From Thunnus maccoyii (taxonomy: Eukaryota > Chordata > Actinopteri > Scombriformes > Scombridae), in assembly GCF_910596095.1 (NCBI RefSeq), contig NC_056555.1:11958001-12022000 (forward strand): 64,000 nucleotides of DNA. The letters run 5' to 3'. Every line of letters begins with the position of its first letter. Positions within the stretch are counted from its first letter, which is position 1. Shown in pieces: positions 31,801-43,800 of this stretch. Under the pieces are notes generated by a model. It saw only the letters and a program-made list of their open reading frames with translations, searched no databases and was not told the DNA's origin. The translations under genes were made by a program, and so were the position numbers.

Positions 31801-34800
31801 TGCTAATCAGATGCAAACGAGTTCCAAAAAAGTACCCAGATCCAAAACGTACCCATTAGCATTGCATGATCTTGATATTAGGGGTGTGTTTTGATTATTT
31901 GAGTGTGTGTTTTTCAGTGTTGGTATGTGTGTGTGTGTGTGCCTTGCAGGTATGTGAGCTGACACATAAATATGTATTCAGATATGTGACTCTGTTTCTT
32001 TCTGTATTTCAGAGAAGCGCCACGGCTCCCCCGTCCCCTCCAGGAGCCCCCTGGTGCCCATGAAGCCCAAGACGCCCGCAGTGGCCCCCGCTGTGGCTCC
32101 CAGTCCTGGGGACACACTGGCCTTCAGGGTCCCTAAAGATTACCCTCACTCCCGGTTCAGCAAGGCGCCACTTGCTGTCTACCCACCAAAGGGGGCACGG
32201 AACAAGACATGGTGGGTACATACTTTTTTTTTGTTGTTGTTGTCGGAGTGTGCTGCATACTGCTTTTGCTGCTCCCAGAACAATTATGTACATACAATGA
32301 CACGAAAATCCTCTTCCTTCCTTCATCTCTCCAGCGTATCACTTCCAGTCGTAAGCCTGGAGAAGATGCCCTGCCTCAGCCGAGCAGACTCGGCGTCACA
32401 CGTCCGCCTCACTTCCTCCTCCTCCTCTTCCTCCCCCTCTGCCTCCTCCCTCAAACCCCCGTCCCTCACTCCCCCGGCCTCCCAGCGTTCCGGCGAAAAG
32501 CTAATGAACGGTCGAGGCACCGGCGGGCCGTCCACACCGCGCTCCACCGCGTCTCCATCCTCGCTGGACGGGCGGCCCAGTCCGGCACGCTCTCCGCTGG
32601 ACAGACGGCCGGCATCTACACCTTCTCCCTCCCCGCTGGACCGAAAACCCTCCCCGTCGCCTTCGCCCTCTCAGCGGTCTGGAGCTCTGCCGTCGTCGTC
32701 GTCGTCGTTGTCGCCTTTGGAGAAGAAGCAGCAAAACGGAACTAAGGCTGCCTCCAGGTCGCACAAAAGACTCTCAGGTCAGTCATAAGAGATGTCCATT
32801 TACTGTCCTGGAGTTAGTTTGGGATCTTCATCTTTCCATCAACCTACAGATCACAAAACTGATTGTATAACTTTTAGCCAACTGAAATTCCTGTGCTTGA
32901 AGAGTTAAATATTTCTTTCTTCGCTCCTTAAATTACTCTCTTAAGCTTTACATAAGAATTCCTATGTTTATTCATGCATACACTCTCACAAGCTCACACA
33001 CTCACTATTTCTTATCTCAGTATCCTTTGGAGAGCTTCCAGGCTGAATGTTTGGCTGCAGACAAGACAGTGGTGGGGTTAGACTGTGTGTTTTGGAAAGG
33101 CAAAGACTCCTCCCTATAGTTTTAACAGCATTCTCTCTCGCTCTCTCTCTCTCTCTCTTACTTACTCTGTTGTTTTCTCTAGCCCTTCTTCCTCATTCTA
33201 ACTTCCAAACACTCAATTGTTTGTTTTTTCCTTTTTAAATTAACATTGAGGCGCACAAGGAAACCGAATGCTAATCTCTTAAGTAAGAGAGGTGAAAAAA
33301 AAAGATTTGTGATAGATGCTTCAGGGTCTGGTTGTTGGTATCATATCTCTATCTTCCATCTTTCCTGTCATTCCACTCCTCATTTTTCTCTTCTTTTTCT
33401 TTGTTTGTGCTGAGTCTTGCTGCGCTCCAAGCCACTGATTGACACCCTCTAATTCAGTAGCTCCCGCTGCCAAAAAGCTGCTTGTCTTTAAGAGAGATTT
33501 TCCCCACCTCCTGCGTCTCTATATTTCTTCACCCTCTCACACTCCACCTCCTGCCTCGACCTCCTTGTTTCTCTCTCACACACTCATACTCTGTCCTAAT
33601 TTTCTCCCCCCCCCCCCCCCTACACTCCTGTCTCCCGTTTCACTCTGGCTTTCTCTCTCTATTCATCATCGTCTTATTTATTCACTCATCTTGTACTTCT
33701 GCTTCCTGTGTTGTTCGGTTTCCTTTTCTCATCTGTGTCTTTCTTCAGTCTGCAGTCAACCGCCTCATCTTTCTACCTCTCTCAACTTCCTTTTTTACGT
33801 TCGTGTGAACTTGAAATTGAGCACATGAGTTTGTTTATGTCTAAGCGCATGTTCATTGCTGTCGTACGTTTGCATGTTTCTGTCCGTCTGCATCCATTGA
33901 AGCTGTCACATACTGCAAACCCAAAAAGATTACAGGGATTATAGCAAAGGCCAGCACTAGATTACAGCCCTCTGACAGTAACACTGTTTAAGATGACCTG
34001 CTGACTGGAGGTTGTTGTTGGCCGTCTAGTTTGCGTGGAGCAATGAAGGTGGTGGTGCTTTTGCTATTAGTATCAGCATAGAAAAGTCACAAAAGTTTGG
34101 TTTGAAAGGTCTCCATGACTCAAGATATTTTCAACATTCAACAGTTGACACAGGATGTAGAAAATGCAAGCACTACATGATTGAAAATCATTATTATTTT
34201 TGGCATCTAAAATTAAATGTTTTTTACACCTTAGTACTTATTTTTGTACTGCTGTATTGCAGTAGATGCAGCTTTATAAATGAGTGCATTATGGAAAGCA
34301 ACAAGAACAATCACACAATTTTTGAACACAGGTCTGGTGCAACCATATTGTATTCAAGTTTTTTTGAAAGAGAAACATCCAGATGAAAGGTAAAGGTCAT
34401 TAGCTAAACTGAATCTTGTGAACATAGTTCCTGGATCACATTTGACCTACCATACTTACCACAGCAGACATCATTTTACTCTTGTATTGTTGTTCTATCC
34501 ACTCTTGTTGCTGCTTTAATGAACAAAGCTCTGTTTGACAGTGTTGTTGCCACCCATCATGCAAGCTATTAAATGTGTGATTTAAATTGTTATCACATCA
34601 AAAACTGAAAATAGGAACCAGGTTTTTTGAAAAAAGTATATTTCTCTTTAACTGGTTATCATTTCAGCACTTGTGAGAAACCAGCAGACTAATTATCATC
34701 TGCTTGTTTTATTTGCTGTTTACTTACTTTGAAGATGTTTTAATTGGTGAAATGGTGACTGAACCTTTTAAGTCCCTGAAAAACTGTGCTTTAAATCTTC

Positions 34801-37800
34801 AGTTTTTCTCTATAACATTAAATATTCAAGAATTTAACATTTAAAAAAATCTTCATTAAGACTGTGTGAATGTGGTTTGATCATATTTGATTTACAATGA
34901 CCAAACGACCCCCACCAGCTGTAAACACATTCTGATTCAAATGTTGCTGAATCCTGATTGGTCCGTGGAAGTATTCAACATCACCTTCTTCCAACTGAGC
35001 CCCGCCGCCTTTTTAAACCAGTGAGAAGATAGCAGAGAAAAAAAAACAAACTCACAAATCTCTCTTGTGAAATAACCAAACTTTGGCAGAAAATATCGTG
35101 CACATGTCAGATCCCATTACTCATAATACAGAAATGATTGAGAAAGTAAGTTTTCAGAGTCTTGAAGAATGTTCGTCCGCTACTTCCAACACCTGAGTAT
35201 TTTTCTCACGTATAACATTCTTACCGTACAAAGAGGCTTTTTTACTTTGGCTGCCACCCGCCACTGTCTTTTAAAGTTAATGGTTATCTTTCATCTTCAA
35301 GTGTATTTTCTCTTCAGATTTGACTCTTTAAAGCAGGAGAGAGTTTCCTGGGCTGTCAGTCACTGTTGACTCTTGCCAAGCTGCCAGTATCTCCTGTCTG
35401 GAGTGATTTGTCACAGCGTGAGAGATCTGTACAATTTATCCATTTGAAACTGGAAGCATTACTAATAATGTCACACAGAACAGCACTATTAGACTGCGTT
35501 AGCGTTAGACCACGACTGAATGACTGAAAGAACAAAGGAATATGTGAAGAGATAAATGTCAGTGAATGAACAGCTGCCTCAAAAGGAGACAAATTAATGC
35601 ACTCGTGGCATTGTGAGGCTCCCACTCCCATCAAATGTGATTTCATACTGAAAACAGGGAAAGAAGAAATTACCAAATGATAGTCTTTCAGTACCAGACT
35701 TGTGTGTGTGTGTGTGTGTGTCCATGTTTTACAGGGAGGGTGTTTGATCCAAACAAGCACTGTGGAGTCCAGGACCCAGAGACTAAACGACCTTGCACAC
35801 GGTCTCTCACCTGCAAGGTAACGCACGCAAATACACTATCACGCACGCTCTCAGAAGAAGAAGACAGAACTCACCACCTTTGTGTAGTTTGTGAGGAGAC
35901 AATAATAGCTTCCTAGTTGTGTCATGACTCTCCTTCCTGCTTCCTGTGTAAGATCGTCTGACCCGGAAATCAGCTTTGTTTGTTTAGTAATAATAATTGA
36001 AGGGTGCACTGATGTCACTATCGCAGGACTCCAGCTACAGCTGTGACTCTTGTCTGCCTCTGTGATATCTCTGCCCTGCCCATTTTTCAGTTAATGCTGG
36101 GTAGCAGTGCTGAAGCATTACTGGGCCTACACTTCCCTTGATGCGGTAATTATAGATGTTGGATGAGGCCACAACATCTTTCAGCAGTAATAGTCCGTTT
36201 TACTGTCCTTACCTCCAGCAAGCTTTACTAATCACTTCAAACTGGTTATTAAGCAATTAAGGATGTATCAAGCTAATGTGTTGATTTTTATTTATTTTAT
36301 TTTTTTAGAAGTGGATGGTGATAAAAATCATTTAACTCTCTACCATGTATTCATTAAAAACAATGAAAACAATTTAACCTTAATTTATACCGTCCCAATG
36401 AGATCCACAATTTTAAGACAAGGACTGGGCCCTGTTTCCTAAAAGCATCTTACGGTTTAGCTCTCCTGGCAATCAGTTTTCACATCTTCGTTTTTCTTTT
36501 TATCTATGTTATTTTCTACATGCAGGAGAGCTAATACAGAAATGACATTTACAACAGGTGACCTGCATATTCATGAAACTCTCAGGAGCGATCACTGCTT
36601 GATTTTACGTTGAACATATGCTTCATAGTGACATCTGCTTCGAACAGCTGCTAAATCGATTTAAAGGTTAGTTTCGTAAACCGACTTCCACCCAGTAACA
36701 TAAATGACAAAAAGTATCGAGCTACAATCTGGAGACAGTTAACTACACATTTAGCTGTTTTCATACTTAACAATTCGAAAGGGACGCTTTGTGATTCATT
36801 TTGAATACGGCACAGCTCAAGGTCGGAAATTAACTGGGGCTCGGGGCAAAATGCCCCTAAAAGAATGTAAAATTGCCCTTGGGATTGGGATCGCAGGGTC
36901 TTTTTTAATTGCCCTCGTAAAATAAACAGTTAAACAAAGACTTAATGCTTTTTGCAAAGCGTGTCTGGATTTTGCTCTGTATTCAAAGTGCAACTCAGAT
37001 GTCTGGGACAGCTAGGCTTCCATACCTGCTCTCCTCGCAAAACGCTGGAGCGTTTTGCGAGGCAGCCACGACAACTACTAATGGTAACGTTGCCAACATG
37101 GAGCATTTTTTAATTCACAAACCTGTCGCACTTTCAGCTGAGTCACTATCAGTTGGAAATGAAAGTAGGTTAGAAATCTGGACAGCCACTGACCCTCTCC
37201 CTGTCTGGCCTGTGCCTAAAAAATCTACTGAAGCTGTCACAGTGCATGTTATTTTAAACCATAGAGTGCCGTACCTAACATGACAGCAATGTTGAGATGT
37301 TCAACTGTGACATTGTTACATAACGTCACGTTTATTGTTCATACTTAAATAAAATATGCATTAAATGGGTAAAAATACTCACACAGTTATAATCTGTAAC
37401 TGGGATTATAACTCATGTTCTTGCATTATAAGCTCGGCTATTGGTTTGTTATGCAACATAGAACTAAGGTATTTCCCATAATTTTCAAAAATTGCCCTGG
37501 AAATGATCCAAAATGCTCCCAAAACATGTTTCATGAGGGCAAAAAAAGCCCTAGTAAAAAAGAGTTAATTTCCTACTCTGGCACCTCTTATAAACTGTTA
37601 AATATAGCTCTTAACAGAATGCACATGCATTTACTCTAAAGTGCTGCTTTGGGTGTAAAAATGTAATTGTTCATAGAAATACTCTTACAACTCATAACTT
37701 CTAGGGAAGATTGTTATCATTTAGTATCTTGACAAGTTGCAGCCAACATGGGCAAAATTACAAAATGTTGCAGAAATTATTTCAGGCAAACAGCGGCTCA

Positions 37801-40800
37801 CATTTGTGCATGTTTTCTCCTGCTGTCAGTGTGAGTGTCTGCTGTAGATTCTCATATCAGGACATGAAGACAAAGTACTGGCATTGGCCTTTTTTTGCTT
37901 CAGCTTTTAAGGGGAACTCTAGTGATTTAGTATTATACTTGCATAAAATTGGGGGGGGAAAAAATTCGACTGGTCCTCCATTAGATCCTCCATGCCTGGT
38001 AAATACTCATTTAATACTTATATACTCATACTTTAAAACTCCACATGTCCAGTTTGTAATTCAGGATTTCTGTTTATCCAAGATAACCCTGGTGACATCA
38101 CTGTGACATCATCAGGGTTATTTTCTCAGCTCCCTCCAGAGTCACAAAGATATTATACCACTGTTTTCACAGGGTGGTTAGTACTCTCATTCACCCCAAC
38201 ATTACAACTAAACTGAACTTCTTGTGTAAAACTGGTGGAGTGCCCGTTTCAATTGTTGACACTCTTATTCAGCAGTCAGGATGTGTGTTCATGATCAGGA
38301 TGTAAGATGCACATCTCAGGCCCTTAAAGCATTTGAAGAGGCCGTCACCCTCAATATGACCTTTGAATGAGTACAGGAAACTCTTTCCATAGGCTATTTT
38401 AACCTGTTTAAACTAGCAATTCAGCAGCCTCAGATTGACATTTTTTAAAAAACGATTGGAAAACCAAATGTTTGACAGCTGGTTACCTTCCAAAGTAGTT
38501 GGAAGGGTAGACAAGCTTACCATGCACAGGCAATATTTACCCGCGTTAGTCTGGTGTGACGTGGGCAGCAGCATGGTGCAGTGATTATGGAAACTTTCCT
38601 GAAACCACAAAGCCATGATTTAAGCCCCCGAGACTCCAACCATCGGCCCTGCTGAAGCATGTTTGAGCTACACTCTGAATTCTTCACAGATCAATACTTT
38701 CATTAGCAAAGTCTCTCTGGAAATAACCTAATATCTCTTGACACTCAGTGCTTATTATCCCACAAAAAGGCAAGGATGAGATAGCAATTAACTTTTTTTT
38801 TCCCCCCGCGTTTCTTGCCGCAGACTCACTCCTTAGCCCACCGCCGAGCCGTCCCCGGCCGAAGGAAACATTTCGACATCCTCCTGGCCGAACACAAGGG
38901 GAGGGCGAAGGAGAAGGAGGGAGCAAAGGAGAAGGAGAAAGACAGGGAGGGAGTGCAAGGAGGGAAAGAAGGCGGCGGCCAGAGCATCGCATCACAGGAA
39001 ACCACATGTCCCAGCAAGCCTCACTGCCCCAACGGTCGACCCTTGTCCTCACTGAAGCTACGGCTTGCTAATGCGCACATACCCAGGTAGGACTCACACA
39101 CACACACACACACACACACTGTATTAACTATGCATGTCAGTTCAAGTCCACAATTCAAAATTATCCAAAACCTACGAGTCAGATGTTTTGCCTTTTTTAA
39201 ATTACTACAGTAGATAGTTTTCCTAACTGATTTTGTATTTTAAGTATTCAGTTTCTTTATGTAAGTTGACTATTTAAAGTTTAATCTGTACTTCTAAGGA
39301 CTTCTAATTCGTCACAATTTACATTTATTTTGGATAATTTAGCATTTTTTCATACACAATAATTTAAGCATTTAAAATTTGAGCAGTCATTTTTCTTTAC
39401 TTTTACTTAAATATGAATTCTGCAGACTTTTCAAATCTGTACTGGACCCAGACAGATACATGTTAAAAATCTTTGTCTGTTCATGTTTTTCCCACCAGGG
39501 GATGCTGTAAACAAGAGTGCAAGGAGTGACAAACAGAAGTAGACATGATAGTAAAAGGATGGCAAGTCTGCCCTTGAGAAAGAATGAGAAACTCATTTCC
39601 TCTTCCTATTTGGAAGATGATCCTCTGTTTGAAGAAGGGAGTTATTTGGGGCTTTGCCTCTGTGGCAAACATTAAGCAAACATTGATTGCAGTGTGAGCA
39701 CAGATATGACATAAGCTTTTGTGTTCACAAAGTTTTCTGTGATTCTCACACTTTCTTCCTGTTGCCCTTTTTATTTTTTTTTTGCTTCTTTCTCTCAATC
39801 TTTTTTATTTGTTTCCTCTCACATTCTTTTATCTTGTCTCTATCACATTTCTATTTCCTCCTATCACTTCTTTGTCTTTCACACTTTCTCTATCTGCTCA
39901 CCTCTCTCTTTCCTTCTCTGCGTCTTCATATTTCTGTACAAACGTTTCTTATATTCTCTCCCTTCCTCCTCTTCTCCTCATTATTTTTGGTTTCTCTTTC
40001 TCTCCACGTTCTTATGTCTGTCTCATCTATTCTCTGCGATTTCACTCTCTTCTGTTCACCCTGATGTATTTTTTAACACATCCACTCCAGGGTTCCAGGC
40101 TCCACCACCTCCACCTCCAGTCCTCTGACTCCAGCACCAGCGCCTGCCACAGCCCCAGCCCCAAACCCAGAGCCATCTCCCCACATCTGGGTGACGGCGG
40201 CGGGAGATGGTGGTCGGCTTTCCAGTGACGAGGGAGACGCAGAGACTGCAGAGGACACGGACAGACCTGGCTTTCACTACTCCAGTCACCACCCACAGCC
40301 TTTAGGGGTAAATAGTATGACTAACGTTGCACTTGAAGGCATTTTAGCAGTTCATAACCCTGGGAGACCAGTTTGAGCCAATATAATAAAATCTCTGCTG
40401 TATCCCTCAGTGTCTGCTTTTATATGCCATATAGAGCCTTTTGTTGTTGTTCAGCCTTAGCTGTAGGTCTTTTCTATTGTTTTCAGTGCAAAAAAGAGGT
40501 TGTGTGTAAGTTTGATTTCAGAATCACAATAGTTCAACATGTAGGGGAATGCATTTATTTGCTTTCTTGCCTTTCTTGTTACATGAGGAGATTGATGCTA
40601 CTCTGATATGTTAACTTTAAAGATGAAGCTACAGCCAGGAGATGGTTAGCTGAGCTTAGCTTAGCATGAAGACTGGAAGAAAGGGAAACAGCTAGCCTGG
40701 CTCTGTCCAAAGTGAAAAAACACCTCTAAAGCTCAGTTGCTAACACACAGTATATTGATAGTTTAAATCCATGTAAAACCGAAGTGTAAAAACGACAAGT

Positions 40801-43800
40801 TGTTGTTTTATAGGAGATCATGTGCCAGACTGTATTTCGTGCCAGGAGCACTAACTTCCTGAAGCTTTGTCGTTGCTGTGAGGTTGCCAGGCAAGCAGCA
40901 GAGACTCCAAATAAGCCAAACCTTGTCTTTAAGAACGGCAAACAAGTGCTCACGATATAATTAAAATAGATGGACACTTGTTTTGTATATAAACAGCTAA
41001 GGCAACTATGTTTAAATTTTCATTGCTGTGCTTTCTGCAGTTAAAAGCCTTTCTTGCCAAACTTCTTTCAGCAAGAACTGAACACCTCACCGTACAGTTT
41101 CAGCTTCTGTCTGAAACCATTGGGCTGATGGAAAAGATGTTTTTGTTCAGAGTCTGTTAAGACCGAAAAAGTTAGCACAGGAAGGATGTATGACTCGATT
41201 TCCTGTCTAATTAAACTGTTCATTATATATACTGCATTTATTGCCATTATGCCACCGAAAATCAGAGTGAACTGCCCACTCACGGTGGATAAGCATATTT
41301 CCTCTTCAAATCTAAAAATAAGCATTGATTAGTAATATTAAGCTCGATTTGGAGTTGGTTGGGGTTTTTTTATTTCGCCATGCCTCATCTTGCATTCCTC
41401 TCACTTTCACCCTTCTTTCTCCCTCCAGTTTTGCGTATTCAGCAGCAGGCTCATGGGGCGGGGCCACTATGTGTTCGACAGGCGATGGGACAGGATGAGG
41501 CTGGCGCTCCAGAGCATGGTGGAGAAGCACCTCAACGCACAGATGTGGAGGTGAGTATGTGCATTTGTGTCTTGGAATAGAACTGTTTCACATAAAAATC
41601 AATGTGTGAAAATGATACAAGTACCAAAAAAAATGTTTGAATTGGAAACAATTAAACTATCCTCTCCTTGTTGTTCCAGGAAGGTGCCGTTGGCCGCTGA
41701 GAGCCTCCTCTCCCTCCCCTCCTCTGGTACCTCCTCCATCACTTCACAACACCCTTCCTCTCCCACCTCCATCACTTCCCCTCTCCTCACCTCCCCCTCC
41801 AACACCTTCTCCTACACTGCCACTTTTCCTCAGTCCGCATCCAAGGCTGGGGTGTTCAGTATCCGAGATGCCCAGCAATCCCTCGCCCCGGTTTCCACGC
41901 CAGGAAAAGCCCGTAACGGCACGCATAAAGCCAGCCGACCATCCAAAGAGATAGAGGGCTCTGTAGCGGGCTCTAAGAAGAGAAAAAACCCTTCCTCCTC
42001 CTCCTTTTCTTTTTCTTGCTCCCCGTTTCCGCCTGTGGATAATCACAAGAGGAACGGCAGCAGCTATCATCCGACATTACAAGGTTCAGGGGGGGCAGCT
42101 GCCACTCCAGCCAGGAAAAAGGGACTTGGCCGTGGGGGAAGCGGACGTGGAGGGAGCGGGCTTTGGAGTAGGGGCGAGGACTGGTTATCTAGAGCTGATG
42201 GATCTCAAAGCCACAACTTGCAGAACAGGTGAGTCCAGGGCTGCAGAGCTCATGCTCATGTCTGGAAAGTTAAGAAAATATCTGAAAATTCATTTGAACA
42301 ACCACAGATCTTTCATCATTATTGTATCTTTGAGAAGATCCTGAAAGAAGAACTTGTTAGAAGTCTATTCCAAGAGCATCAGTTAAATGTGTTCAAGATA
42401 ATGGTGTCAAATAAAAAGCTTATTTAATTCATATTATCTTTATTGACATTTTGATTGTAGCCAGGGCTACAAAAGGCACTGTACAAGCTCAGCTCAACAC
42501 ATGACATAGAATGTAGGCAAAACACATCAGAGCATGATTGATTAAAAGTAGAGCATTGTGTAAACAGAGTGCCTGCAGTGCAAACGCTGTGATGACAGGT
42601 GTTTGGCTTTCTTCTAAAATACACAGCACTATAAAATGTGTTGTGATGATTTTATACCAGGCCAAATAGATCCCGCTGTACAGTGAGGGTTCAACTAGAG
42701 TGTATTATATATCACACTTCTTGTCCTCTCCAGCCGCGATCTTGGCACCACCAGTATATCCCACTCACCCAACAGAGAGCTGTCCTCCGCCCCCCATCAG
42801 TCACTGGCTCCCCCATCCGGACCCCTGGCTTATGGAGGAAAAGCAGAGGGGAGGAAGAGGAGGAGCCCCAGCTCTTACAGAGGCAAGGCCAGCAAGCTTA
42901 GCAGGCCGGGCGGACTGAAGAGCCTCTTCGGGAAAGGGAACGACAGCGGGGGGATACTGGCCTCCGCGCCTGAGTCCCCGAGACAGGTAGGTGCAGGCTG
43001 TGTCTCTTCATTATCCAGTACTCTGATTGGTGTGCTCAGTTCTAAATCATCAAACCAGCCTTATAGTTAACTGAAAGTCCATCACCTGCTGTTAAAGGAT
43101 CAGTGTGTAAGATTTTGGGGGGATCTACTGGCAGAAATGGAATATAATATTTATTTAAGTATGTTTTAATTAGTGTATAATCACCTGAAAATAAGAATCA
43201 TTGTGTTTTCGTTAGCTTAGAATGAGCCCTTTATATCTACATAGGGAGCAGGTCCTTGTCCATGTAGCCCGCCATGTTGCACCGCCATGTTTCTACAGTA
43301 GCCCAGAATGGACAAACCACACCGGCTCGAGAGAGGGCAAGTTTCACAGCCACCGTAGGTTCTCCTACATGCTTGGAAGGGGAAAGTGAGGGTATTCAGC
43401 TGGTTGTACAACCTCAGTGCTAGATGCCACTACATCCTACACACTGGTCCTTTAACTATGGTATATAGCCTATTGTACTGATAACTGATATTTCAGTCTG
43501 ACAACAAAATCCTAACTCAAGGTCTTCTTATTAGCTTTTCTTGCAGCTTTCAACCACAAGAATGAAACTCTGGCAATGTGATAACAGGTGGTTCTTGAAC
43601 AGAGACAAGGGTTATGTTATCCTCCTACATAGGACCACCTGTTATCACATGAACTAACTTTTGTCATATGATAATAGTTGAACCATCCCCATGACAGCTG
43701 AACACTTCATCCACTGATGAAGACCATGACATGTGGTTGAAAGTGCCAGAAAAAGCTATTAAATGTAAACGTTTTTTAATCAAACTACTATTTCCAAGGT

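Noticed and set aside
32323..32764. Minus-strand frames of 74-87 codons rich in Arg/Glu
   Set aside because: They are the antisense shadow of the Ser/Pro-rich exon 5 of atxn7l1.
36945..37283. 112-codon open frame as a host gene
   Set aside because: It lies within an inverted-repeat-bounded element, has no splice context or recognised domain, and contains a palindrome inside the frame.
39687..40228. Three overlapping frames of 125-148 codons rich in Phe/Leu/Ser
   Set aside because: Pure C/T composition lacks stop codons in several frames at once; the only real coding here is exon 8 from 40091.
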